A DNA stretch of 15,486 nucleotides from an uncultured Lachnospiraceae bacterium (GTDB lineage: Bacteria; Bacillota; Clostridia; Lachnospirales; Lachnospiraceae). The notes beneath the pieces are model-generated. The model was not told the origin of the DNA. It did not search any database and saw only the letters and a list, made by a program, of their open reading frames with translations. A program made the translations under genes and the position numbers. The stretch is taken from positions 1 to 15,486 of the forward strand of contig CAJTVK010000103.1 of NCBI GenBank assembly GCA_910579645.1. The letters run 5' to 3'. This document shows, piece by piece, positions 1 through 6,433 of this stretch (positions are counted from its first letter, which is position 1; the number at the start of each line of letters is the position of its first letter).

Positions 1-22
1 CACTAAAAAAACTCACGCACGG

Positions 23-62
23 GCGTCCGCCTCTCAACACAACATGCAGGCTGAATTGTTAC
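23..62. repeat. Left copy of a 40-nt dispersed inverted repeat
   Basis: This 40-nt stretch is the reverse complement of 15427-15466 at the other end of the window, with 38 of 40 positions identical. It contains CTCAACACAACAT followed by CAGGCTGAA. Read on the minus strand, the sequence beyond it has a short ACGC/GCGT stem and then seven Ts, so this copy may also act as a terminator for a gene to the left of the window. A degenerate core (AACAGTTCAGCCT) recurs at 11825-11837. I do not know a named family for it. Confidence 0.8.
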
Positions 63-91
63 ACTGTTACCAAAAGAGTAATGATTTTTAG

Positions 92-120
92 TTGACGAAT
101 AGGTTCAAGAAATGTAAAAT
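92..120 (+). promoter_or_regulatory. Sigma-A-type promoter of serC-serA
   Basis: TTGACG (92-97) and TAAAAT (115-120) are separated by 17 nt, close to the vegetative consensus. The start of transcription would be near 127, leaving a leader of only about 50 nt before the serC start codon. That is too short for a T-box or a riboswitch. Confidence 0.7.
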
Positions 121-177
121 AAAATTTATGCATAAAATGCAGCATTATAATGTATGAATATACGGGAGGAAGGAAAA

Positions 178-1260
178 GTGTCCAGAGTTTATAATTTTTC
201 GGCAGGCCCGGCGGTCCTGCCTGAGGAAGTGCTGAAAGAAGCAGCCGATGAGATGTTGGATTATAAGGGAACCGGTATGTCCGTCATGGAGATGAGCCAT
301 CGTTCCAAGGCTTATGATACTATCATTAAGGAAGCGGAAGCGGATCTGAGGGAATTGATGCATATTCCCGACAATTATAAGGTACTGTTTTTGCAGGGCG
401 GGGCCAGCCAGCAGTTTGCCATGATTCCTATGAATCTTATGAAAAATAAGAAAGCTGCCTATATCGTTACCGGGCAGTGGGCGAAGAAAGCATATCAGGA
501 AGCGAAAATCTACGGGGAGGCCATAGAGGCCGCTTCTTCCGCGGATCAGACGTTTTCTTATATACCGGATTGTTCGGATCTGGATATTCCGGAGGATGCG
601 GATTATGTGTACATATGTGAAAACAATACGATTTACGGGACAAAATTCAAGACGCTGCCCAACACGAAAGGCCATACGCTGGTGGCGGACGTGTCTTCCT
701 GTTTCCTGTCGGAGCCTGTGGAGGTGGAAAAATACGGCGTGATTTACGGCGGCGTACAGAAAAACGTAGGCCCTGCCGGCGTAGTGATTGTCATAATAAG
801 GGAAGACCTGATTACGGAAGACGTGCTTCCGGGCACACCCACTATGCTGAAATATAAGACCCATGCGGATGCGGATTCGCTTTATAACACGCCTCCGGCG
901 TACGGAATCTATATCTGCGGCAAAGTATTCAAGTGGCTGAAGAAGCAGGGCGGCCTTGCGGCAATGAAGGAATATAATGAAAAGAAGGCCAAAATTCTTT
1001 ATGATTTCCTTGATGAAAGCCGGCTTTTTAAAGGGACAGTCCGGAAGGAAGACCGTTCTTTGATGAATGTGCCTTTTGTCACGGGAAATGAGGAATTGGA
1101 TGCCAAATTCGTGAAAGAAGCGAAAGAGGCAGGCTTTGAAAACCTGAAAGGGCATAGAAGCGTCGGAGGCATGCGTGCCAGCATTTATAATGCCATGCCA
1201 ATCGAAGGAGTGGAGAAGCTGGTGGAATTCATGAGGAAGTTTGAGGCGGAAAACATCTGA
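178..1260 (+). CDS. serC: Phosphoserine aminotransferase SerC
   Basis: SerC is a PLP enzyme (class V aminotransferase fold) that transfers an amino group from glutamate to 3-phosphohydroxypyruvate, giving O-phosphoserine, the second step of serine synthesis; it can also serve pyridoxal phosphate synthesis. The protein begins SRVYNFSAGPA, the typical SerC start, and contains the PLP-binding lysine K195 in GGVQKNVGPAG (K198 in E. coli SerC), an LQGGASQQFAM segment, and HRSVGGMRASIYNA near the end. I chose the GTG at 178 because GGGAGGAAGG lies just upstream and it gives 360 residues, the usual family length; the ATG at 154 would place the ribosome binding site inside the gene. serA follows after 19 nt, so the two are co-transcribed. 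The gene appears intact. Confidence 0.96.
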   Translation: MSRVYNFSAGPAVLPEEVLKEAADEMLDYKGTGMSVMEMSHRSKAYDTIIKEAEADLRELMHIPDNYKVLFLQGGASQQFAMIPMNLMKNKKAAYIVTGQWAKKAYQEAKIYGEAIEAASSADQTFSYIPDCSDLDIPEDADYVYICENNTIYGTKFKTLPNTKGHTLVADVSSCFLSEPVEVEKYGVIYGGVQKNVGPAGVVIVIIREDLITEDVLPGTPTMLKYKTHADADSLYNTPPAYGIYICGKVFKWLKKQGGLAAMKEYNEKKAKILYDFLDESRLFKGTVRKEDRSLMNVPFVTGNEELDAKFVKEAKEAGFENLKGHRSVGGMRASIYNAMPIEGVEKLVEFMRKFEAENI

Positions 1261-1279
1261 TTCAGAAAAGAGGTCAAAA

Positions 1280-2443
1280 ATGTTTAAATATCATTGCTTA
1301 AATCCGATTGCTGCGGTAGGATTGGATAAATTTACGGAAAAGTATGAAAAAACAGAGGATATAAAAGAAGCGGACGGCATTTTGGTGCGCAGCGCCGCCA
1401 TGCATGACATGGAACTGCCGGAGAATCTGCTGGCGGTGGCAAGAGCCGGTGCGGGCGTCAATAACATTCCTTTGGATAAGTGCGCGGAAAAGGGCATTGT
1501 GGTATTCAATACGCCGGGAGCAAATGCCAACGGCGTGAAGGAACTGGTTATTGCCGGCATGCTGTTAGCCTGCCGTGACATTGTGGGCGGGATTAACTGG
1601 GTGGCTGCCAATAAGGACGATGCGGACATTGCCAAGACGGCGGAGAAGGCAAAGAAAAATTTTGCAGGCACCGAGCTGCAGGATAAGAAGCTTGGCGTGA
1701 TTGGTCTGGGTGCTATCGGTGTGAAAGTGGCAAACGTGGCAAAGCATATGGGGATGGAAGTCTACGGTTACGACCCTTATGTATCCGTGCATGCAGCATG
1801 GAATCTGAGCCGGGATGTAAGGCATGCCATGAACGTGGATGAAATCTATGAGCAGTGCGACATTATTACCATTCATGTGCCGCTGATGGACAGCACTAAG
1901 GGCATGATAGATAAGGCGGCTATCGGGAAAATGAAAGACGGGGTTATTTTGCTGAACTTTGCAAGGGATTTGCTGGCAGATGAAGCGGCGGTGCTGGAAG
2001 GAATCCGGGCCGGGAAAATCCGCAAGTATGTTTCCGATTTTGCAAACCCCACCACGGCAGGGCAGGACGGGTGTATCGTAATCCCTCATCTGGGTGCATC
2101 CACGGAGGAGTCCGAGGACAACTGTGCGAAAATGGCTGTGGAGCAGATGATGAATTATTTGGAAAACGGCAATATTATCAACAGTGTCAACTATCCCAAC
2201 TGTGATATGGGCATCTGTGCTCAGGCAGGCCGAATCGCTATCTTCCATAAGAACATTGCCAATATGATTACGAAGTTCACTGCCTGCTTCGGGGATCAGG
2301 GCATCAACATTACCGATATGATGAACAAGTCGAAGGGGGAAGTAGCTTATACGATGTTGGATTTGGAAAGTCCGGCTACGGCGGAGATGATTGGGAAACT
2401 ACAGTCCATTGACGGCGTGTTCAGGGTAAGGGTTGTGAAATAA
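1280..2443 (+). CDS. serA: D-3-phosphoglycerate dehydrogenase SerA, short ACT-domain form
   Basis: SerA oxidises 3-phosphoglycerate to 3-phosphohydroxypyruvate with NAD+, the first step of serine synthesis. The 387-residue protein has a substrate-binding half, a Rossmann NAD-binding half with GLGAIG at residues 142-147, an arginine (R229, in NFARDLL) and a histidine (H270, in PHLGAST) matching the family's substrate-binding and catalytic residues, and a C-terminal ACT domain from about residue 315 that in relatives senses serine. The segment that normally carries the catalytic Glu (VFPTEP in E. coli) reads SDFANP here, so the Glu is not obvious. Start ATG 1280 has AAGAGGT upstream; the in-frame ATG at 1241 lies inside serC and has no site of its own. 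Feedback inhibition by serine through the ACT domain is plausible but inferred. Confidence 0.95.
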   Translation: MFKYHCLNPIAAVGLDKFTEKYEKTEDIKEADGILVRSAAMHDMELPENLLAVARAGAGVNNIPLDKCAEKGIVVFNTPGANANGVKELVIAGMLLACRDIVGGINWVAANKDDADIAKTAEKAKKNFAGTELQDKKLGVIGLGAIGVKVANVAKHMGMEVYGYDPYVSVHAAWNLSRDVRHAMNVDEIYEQCDIITIHVPLMDSTKGMIDKAAIGKMKDGVILLNFARDLLADEAAVLEGIRAGKIRKYVSDFANPTTAGQDGCIVIPHLGASTEESEDNCAKMAVEQMMNYLENGNIINSVNYPNCDMGICAQAGRIAIFHKNIANMITKFTACFGDQGINITDMMNKSKGEVAYTMLDLESPATAEMIGKLQSIDGVFRVRVVK

Positions 2444-2493
2444 GGACGGATAAATCATGACGCATATCCGATAGAAATTGTCTTTCGGGTGAG

Positions 2494-2550
2494 AATAAGC
2501 CATTTTTCCGGCAGCGTGCAGCGGGCGGAAGAACGGCTTATTTTAACCTT
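2494..2550 (+). terminator. Rho-independent terminator of serC-serA
   Basis: AATAAGCC (2494-2501) pairs with GGCTTATT (2535-2542), and the stem continues through TTTTTCCG with CGGAAGAA with a few mismatches or G-U pairs. TTTT-AACC-TTTT follows. It lies about 50 bp after the serA stop. The rest of the gap up to 2717 shows no gene or clear signal to me. Confidence 0.6.
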
Positions 2551-2732
2551 TTGCAGCAAGACTGCACGATAAACCATTGTTCCGTTCGGAAAGAAATTAC
2601 AGTTCTGCTTTGCATGGTTCGTGTAGTACTGCATTGCAAAATTTCGACGGTGATGTGGTGCGTCGACTGAGAGGTACCTTGCAAAAACCGGGTGCAATAC
2701 GAAGCGGCAGGGGCTATATGGGAGAAAGGAAC

Positions 2733-3083
2733 ATGGATAACGAAAAAGTTTTTAGGATGGAGTATGGGAAAATCTATACGCTGCTGCTGAATAAAGTGGT
2801 GAAAAAAGGCCGCTCCAAGGAGGAACTGGATGAAGTGATCCGATGGCTGACGGGTTATTCCCAGGAAGAACTGGAAAGGCTGGCAGGGACGCAGACCGGG
2901 TATGGGGATTTTTTCCGGAATGCTCCGTGCATGAATGAGAACAGGAAATTGATTCGGGGAGCCGTGTGCGGCGTGCGGGTAGAGGAAATCGAGGATCCGC
3001 TGATGCGGGATATACGGTATCTGGATAAATTGGCAGACGAACTTGCCAAGGGAAAAGAAATGAGTAAGATTCTGAGGTCTTAA
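2733..3083 (+). CDS. DUF2200 family protein
   Basis: This 116-residue soluble protein matches the DUF2200 family as I remember it: KVFxMxxxKIYxLL near the N-terminus, then KGRSKEELDEVIRWLTGY, a DFFRNAP motif, and near the end GVRVEEIEDPLMRDIRYLDKL with LAKGK and an ILR terminus. The function of the family is unknown to me. The start at ATG 2733 is preceded by GGAGAAAGGA; an in-frame ATG at 2718 would put that site inside the gene. It lies on the same strand as the next gene, 46 nt upstream of it, so the two may share a transcript. No membrane segment or signal peptide is visible. Confidence 0.85.
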   Translation: MDNEKVFRMEYGKIYTLLLNKVVKKGRSKEELDEVIRWLTGYSQEELERLAGTQTGYGDFFRNAPCMNENRKLIRGAVCGVRVEEIEDPLMRDIRYLDKLADELAKGKEMSKILRS

Positions 3084-3129
3084 GGAACTATTGCGAAAAT
3101 AGGAAAGCCTGGCTTCGGGAGGAGAAGGT

Positions 3130-3855
3130 ATGGGGAAGGGCAGAACGGCGTGGTGGAAATCATGGATACCGCATTATGTGACGAACAGGCAGATGCTTTG
3201 GTTCTACGGGAAGGCCGCGCGGCTTTTCCGGATGCCGGAGGCTAAAATTGCCGAAAACAGGGAGAAAAACCGAAAGCTGCTTTTGGCAGGGGACAGTCCG
3301 CTGAAAGAAGGGAGATATATCGAAAATCAGGCGGAGTGGGGGAAGGTGCGGTTCGGATGTTCGAAACGTTCCAATATGGCCTATTCGGGCTGTGAGATTA
3401 TAGCGGCCTATAATGCCAAGCTGGCGTTGGGGGAGCCGGTTTCTGCCTTGGACATGGCGGAATTGATTGCCCGGTATGAAAGGAAGGGGGCAGCCCTCAG
3501 AGGGGCCATCGGCACGTCGCCGAAGGAGATAGCCTGCTATTTTGAAGAGTGCGGATATGAGGTAAGGATGACGGACAGCAGGGATTCCGAAATTTTGGAG
3601 GCCATCGGAAGAGAGAGCGGCACGGTGATTGTGACGGCTTATAATGACCGGAACGACATTACGAAAGAGATACATACCGTGTCCGTCACTAAGGACGAAA
3701 AAAAGGAATATACATTGCATAATGTATATTCCTATGACCGGGGCAGAGGTTCCTATGCGGCAAAGGGCAGCTATGCTGCCTTGCAGGAAGCTGTGAGGAA
3801 TATGGCATCGGCTCCGGAAGTCATCTGCGTGATAGGCATCCGCAGAAAAAAATAA
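3130..3855 (+). CDS. Possible C39-like cysteine peptidase-fold protein
   Basis: I do not recognise a named family for this 241-residue protein, but it has the layout of a papain-like C39 domain: a cysteine followed by a helix (C88 in YSGCEIIAAYNA), a histidine leading into a hydrophobic strand (H182 in IHTVSVT), and an asparagine 16 residues later (N198 in LHNVYSY). In bacteriocin-processing C39 peptidases the catalytic His and Asp are also about 16 residues apart. There is no ABC transporter domain, no signal peptide and no transmembrane helix; residues 1-70 are basic and tryptophan-rich. The start ATG 3130 has GGGAGGAGAAGG directly upstream. It ends 6 bp from the convergent XRE gene. It could instead be a non-catalytic relative, since the cysteine context (SGC) differs from the usual QxxxxxCG pattern. 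Confidence 0.55.
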   Translation: MGKGRTAWWKSWIPHYVTNRQMLWFYGKAARLFRMPEAKIAENREKNRKLLLAGDSPLKEGRYIENQAEWGKVRFGCSKRSNMAYSGCEIIAAYNAKLALGEPVSALDMAELIARYERKGAALRGAIGTSPKEIACYFEECGYEVRMTDSRDSEILEAIGRESGTVIVTAYNDRNDITKEIHTVSVTKDEKKEYTLHNVYSYDRGRGSYAAKGSYAALQEAVRNMASAPEVICVIGIRRKK

Positions 3856-3861
3856 ATTCTA

Positions 3862-4200
3862 TTATGGATTTTCTTTTAATATTTTCTTTATGGCATATAC
3901 GCATTCAATGAGTATATGCTTTTCTCTTGCATTACAAGACTTTATAATATCCACAAATTCTTGATTGTAGTTCGTTTTCGGCGTTTCCGCTATGGATTCC
4001 AGCACCAAGAAGTCCAGGCTGCATTCCAGCGCGTTTGCAATTTCAATCAGTGCTTCCAGGGACGGGTGGGCATTGTTTGTTTCAATGTTGGAAACATGCT
4101 TTGCCGAGAGCCCGATATAATTCCCTAATTGTTCCTGTGTCATATGTTTTTGGATTCTCATTCGTTTTATCCGCTTTCCGATAGCGAGGTAATCGACCAT
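3862..4200 (-). CDS. XRE-family helix-turn-helix transcriptional regulator
   Basis: The 112-residue protein starts MVDYLAIGKRIKRMRIQK and has a Cro/C1-type HTH at about residues 8-65: the helix with MTQEQLGNYIGLS is followed by HVSNIE in the recognition helix and by PSLEALIEIANALECSLDFLV, typical of SinR/Xre proteins. A short C-terminal region (about 66-112) with no recognisable domain may dimerise it. I chose the ATG at 4198-4200 because GGAGG lies 8 nt upstream; the longer reading to 4287 adds a basic N-terminus unlike the family. It is convergent with the C39-like gene (6 bp) and divergent from the membrane protein gene at 4475, with short inverted repeats between them, so it may control itself and that gene. 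Confidence 0.9.
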   Translation of the reverse strand: MVDYLAIGKRIKRMRIQKHMTQEQLGNYIGLSAKHVSNIETNNAHPSLEALIEIANALECSLDFLVLESIAETPKTNYNQEFVDIIKSCNAREKHILIECVYAIKKILKENP

Positions 4201-4300
4201 ATAATATCCTCCGTTTATTTCTGCAGTCGGCAAGTGAAGCGACCTGTGACAGTAGGGCCTTGGCATTTTGCGGCATGCCTTATTCATTTTACCTTGGTGT

Positions 4301-4385
4301 GTATTGCATTATAATACTCTGCCGCAAGAAATCCTTGCCATTCAATATTTTGCCTTTACATGCAAGGATATATTGTGATACAATA
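4301..4385. promoter_or_regulatory. Divergent control region between the XRE gene and the membrane protein gene
   Basis: On the plus strand, TTTACA (4355-4360) and TACAAT (4379-4384) are 18 nt apart, a fair promoter for the gene at 4475. Several small inverted repeats lie here: GTATT/AATAC (4301-4317), overlapping a TATAAT on each strand; GCAAG/CTTGC (4324-4338); TCCTTGC at 4332-4338 with its inverse GCAAGGA at 4362-4368, the latter in the promoter spacer; and TATTGT/ACAATA (4371-4385) over the -10. They are candidates for the XRE operator, but none is decisive. I see no good -35 for the XRE gene. Confidence 0.4.
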
Positions 4386-4474
4386 CTAACGGACAAATAA
4401 CGGAAGGATAAATATGAGGAAGTGCACGGAGGAAAGGACAGAGGCGGGGCAGTAGGAAAGGGGCTTAGGAAGAA

Positions 4475-5734
4475 ATGACACAAAAGCACAAAATACCGTT
4501 GGTCAAGTGGTGCGGAAAATTATTGGCCGGCCTTATGGCAGGCACGGCACTGATGCTGTGGGCATATATGCTGCCTACGGAACCGATGCGGGAGAATGTG
4601 GCCAGAAGCAGTTCCCTGTTTGATTTGGAGGGAGCCTATCCGGAACTGGTAAAAGGTTACAGCTATACCAGGCTGGATAACTTTACGGACAGTATTATGC
4701 TGGGGGCAGCCATATATGACGGGGAGGAGCCGCTGACGGAACAGGCTATGCAGAATTTCCATATTGATTCCATGGAATTGCCGCCCGTGCTGGCATTGAC
4801 GAATTATGCCAATCAAGTGACGGCATATGAATATTATAAGGTAGCCTATGGCAGATATTGGCATGGGTATTTAGTGCCGCTGAAGCTGCTGTTGCTGGTT
4901 TTTGATTACGGAGATATAAGAATCTTGAATTTTTTCCTACAGAATTTTTTGCTTTGCATTGTTTTGGGGATGCTTGTAAGAACGGAAAAGAAAAAATATA
5001 CCCCGGCATATCTGGCTGCCGTTTTTACGCTGAACCCTTTGACAACCGCGCTGTCGCTGCAGTTCTCCGCCGTCTATTATATTATTTTAATTTCCTCTCT
5101 GTGTATGATAAGGGCAGGCAGGGAAGGAAAGGCAGAGGACGGAAGAACGGATAATCTGTTCTTCTTCACGGGTATGGCCACAAGCTATTTTGATTTCCTG
5201 ACATATCCTATTGCAGGGGCAGGCATTTTGCTGGTTCTGTATCTTAATTTGCAGGAAGGGCGGATAGATAAGCGGCAGATAAAGGCCGGCATAAAAAAGC
5301 TGCTGCTCTGGGGATTTGGGTATGGCGGAATGTGGGCCGGGAAATGGCTTATCGGCAGCTTGCTCACAGGCACCGATTTCTTTCGGAATGCTTGGGAACA
5401 GAGCCTATTCCGCACATCCGCGGAAAATTGCACAAGAATCGGCGCGGTATGCAAAAATATCGGGGTCTTCCTGAAATGGCCGTTTCTATTGGTTTTCCTG
5501 ACCATGGCTTTCTGTTATTTTATGAAGTTCAGAAAGGCAAATAAGTTGCGGAAATTCCTATGGCACAAAGAAAAAACGGCCGTTTGTGCCTATATGGCCG
5601 TTGCCTGCCTGCCGGTTGGCTGGCTCTGCATTATGGCAAATCATTCTTGGGAACACTATTGGTTTACATTCCGTACTTTTTCCGTAACCTGTTTTGCGGT
5701 AGGGAGCTTGGTGCATCATTGCATTAATTCTTGA
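4475..5734 (+). CDS. Polytopic membrane protein of unknown function
   Basis: This 419-residue protein has about nine or ten hydrophobic segments, the first at residues 14-33, followed by a hydrophilic, presumably extracytoplasmic stretch (34-115) that contains LDNFTDSIML with two aspartates (D68, D72). Other distinctive parts are TSYFDFLTYP at 236-245 and NHSWEHYWFTFR at 389-400. An acidic first loop after TM1 and many later helices resemble GT-C type glycosyltransferases, but I cannot assign it; surface polysaccharide or teichoic acid work would be a guess. A weak site (AGGA) lies before ATG 4475. The final codons and stop (C-I-N-S-stop) lie in a repeat also found at 11641-11669, so the original C-terminus may have been replaced. 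Confidence 0.75.
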   Translation: MTQKHKIPLVKWCGKLLAGLMAGTALMLWAYMLPTEPMRENVARSSSLFDLEGAYPELVKGYSYTRLDNFTDSIMLGAAIYDGEEPLTEQAMQNFHIDSMELPPVLALTNYANQVTAYEYYKVAYGRYWHGYLVPLKLLLLVFDYGDIRILNFFLQNFLLCIVLGMLVRTEKKKYTPAYLAAVFTLNPLTTALSLQFSAVYYIILISSLCMIRAGREGKAEDGRTDNLFFFTGMATSYFDFLTYPIAGAGILLVLYLNLQEGRIDKRQIKAGIKKLLLWGFGYGGMWAGKWLIGSLLTGTDFFRNAWEQSLFRTSAENCTRIGAVCKNIGVFLKWPFLLVFLTMAFCYFMKFRKANKLRKFLWHKEKTAVCAYMAVACLPVGWLCIMANHSWEHYWFTFRTFSVTCFAVGSLVHHCINS

Positions 5735-5749
5735 GTAATCAGTGCTTGA
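5721..5749 (+). repeat. 29-nt repeat, copy 1 (other copy 11641-11669)
   Basis: It matches 11641-11669 at 27 of 29 positions in the same orientation. Both copies contain AATCAGTGCTTGA, and both are followed within 15-35 nt by a strong hairpin of unrelated sequence. Here the repeat overlaps the last four codons and stop codon (5732-5734) of the membrane protein gene. Confidence 0.8.
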
Positions 5750-5763
5750 CGGCGTACGGTCCC

Positions 5764-5804
5764 TCAGGGGATGACATGGCCGGATAGGCCATGTCATCCC
5801 CTGA
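5764..5804. terminator. Perfect 18-bp hairpin between convergent genes
   Basis: TCAGGGGATGACATGGCC (5764-5781) is exactly complementary to 5787-5804, with a GGATA loop. It sits 30 bp after the stop of the membrane gene and directly abuts the stop of the small minus-strand gene at 5806, so it can end both transcripts. There is no strong U tract on either side, so termination by this stem alone is not certain. Confidence 0.65.
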
Positions 5805-5805
5805 T

Positions 5806-6087
5806 TTACTGCAGCCGGTTTGCCATATGCGAAAATCCGCTGCCGCCATCCTCCATGCTTTCTTGGAATTTTGCCTCAGCCTCCACGCCTGCCTCGCTGG
5901 CAAGGTCCATATAAAGGATAAACATATCTTCCAGGGAAATGCCTTTCTCGCCGGCAATCTCTTCCAAAATCGGCCGCAGTGCATCCAACTGCACCGAAAC
6001 CTGTGTTTTCTGCGGATCGATATCTTTCAAAGCCTCTTCCGCGTAGGCACTGATTCTTTCCCAAATAATTTTATGTTCGTCTGTCAT
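5806..6087 (-). CDS. Small acidic protein, function unknown
   Basis: The 93-residue protein begins MTDEHKIIWERISAYAEEAL and is predicted to be mostly helical and acidic, with a motif-like central part (LEEIAGEKGISLEDMFILYMDLASEAGVEAEAKF) and a Gly/Ser-containing tail. It has no membrane segment, cysteine or known catalytic motif, and I do not recognise the family. The start is supported by GAGGAGG 9 nt upstream. It is transcribed towards the membrane protein gene and shares the hairpin at 5764-5804 with it. The large palindrome at 6142-6331 begins about 55 bp upstream of its start. Confidence 0.7.
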   Translation of the reverse strand: MTDEHKIIWERISAYAEEALKDIDPQKTQVSVQLDALRPILEEIAGEKGISLEDMFILYMDLASEAGVEAEAKFQESMEDGGSGFSHMANRLQ

Positions 6088-6141
6088 CCGTACAGCCTCC
6101 TCGTTTTATAATGTTGCCGATTCTTACGCCGCTGTTTACAG

Positions 6142-6331
6142 CCAATGTCATTAAGTTAAGCGGCGGCCTGCTTCCGGAAGGATGTTTTTTACCCGGACTT
6201 TCGAAAAACGCCGGTACTTAGGAACTGTATTTTAACTCCTTAGTACCGTTGCGTTTGCCGCAGAGCGGAAGCGTGTCCGGGTAAAAAACATCCTTCCGGA
6301 AGCAGGCCGCCGCTTAGCTTAATGACATTGG
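6142..6331. mobile_element. 190-bp palindromic element, MITE-like
   Basis: The left arm (6142-6197) and right arm (6276-6331) are 56 nt each and complementary at 55 of 56 positions; the element starts with CCAATGTCATTAAG and ends with its inverse. Inside is a second stem: CGGTACTTAGGA (6212-6223) against TCCTTAGTACCG (6238-6249), 11 of 12, with an outer A/T-flanked extension, so nearly the whole element folds. It encodes no protein. Because the genes on both sides are transcribed away from it, it is unlikely to be a simple terminator. I see no clear target-site duplication. Long inverted ends without a gene suggest a non-autonomous mobile element; a structured RNA is the alternative. Confidence 0.65.
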
Positions 6332-6358
6332 TTCACAACTTTAAAATTATTTTATCAC

Positions 6359-6394
6359 TTGACGCTTGTGCTGTATAGCTTAATTTGTTAGAAT
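6359..6394 (+). promoter_or_regulatory. Promoter region of the DUF1015 gene
   Basis: Two overlapping readings are possible: TTGTGC (6366-6371) with TAGAAT (6389-6394), 17 nt apart, or TTGACG (6359-6364) with TAATTT (6381-6386), 16 nt apart. Either places transcription 30-50 nt before the start codon and directly after the palindromic element, so the gene has its own promoter and does not depend on the serC-serA transcript. Confidence 0.5.
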
Positions 6395-6433
6395 AATGCT
6401 ATATCATATTACAAGGACGCGAGGATAAAGAAA

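Noticed and set aside
121..177. T-box or serine-responsive riboswitch before serC
   Set aside because: The promoter at 92-120 leaves about 50 nt of leader, too short for a T-box, and no specifier loop or T-box core sequence is present.
145..1155. A 336-residue minus-strand frame
   Set aside because: It lies antisense to serC, shows no family motif and has a composition typical of an opposite-strand shadow.
2444..2717. A coding gene between serA and the DUF2200 gene
   Set aside because: The frame extending upstream of 2733 has no ribosome binding site and no family similarity in that part; the minus-strand frame at 2455-2697 covers the terminator and shows no motif.
6142..6331. Ordinary rho-independent terminator
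   Set aside because: The adjacent genes on both sides are transcribed away from it, the arms are far longer than a terminator stem, and no U tract follows either arm.
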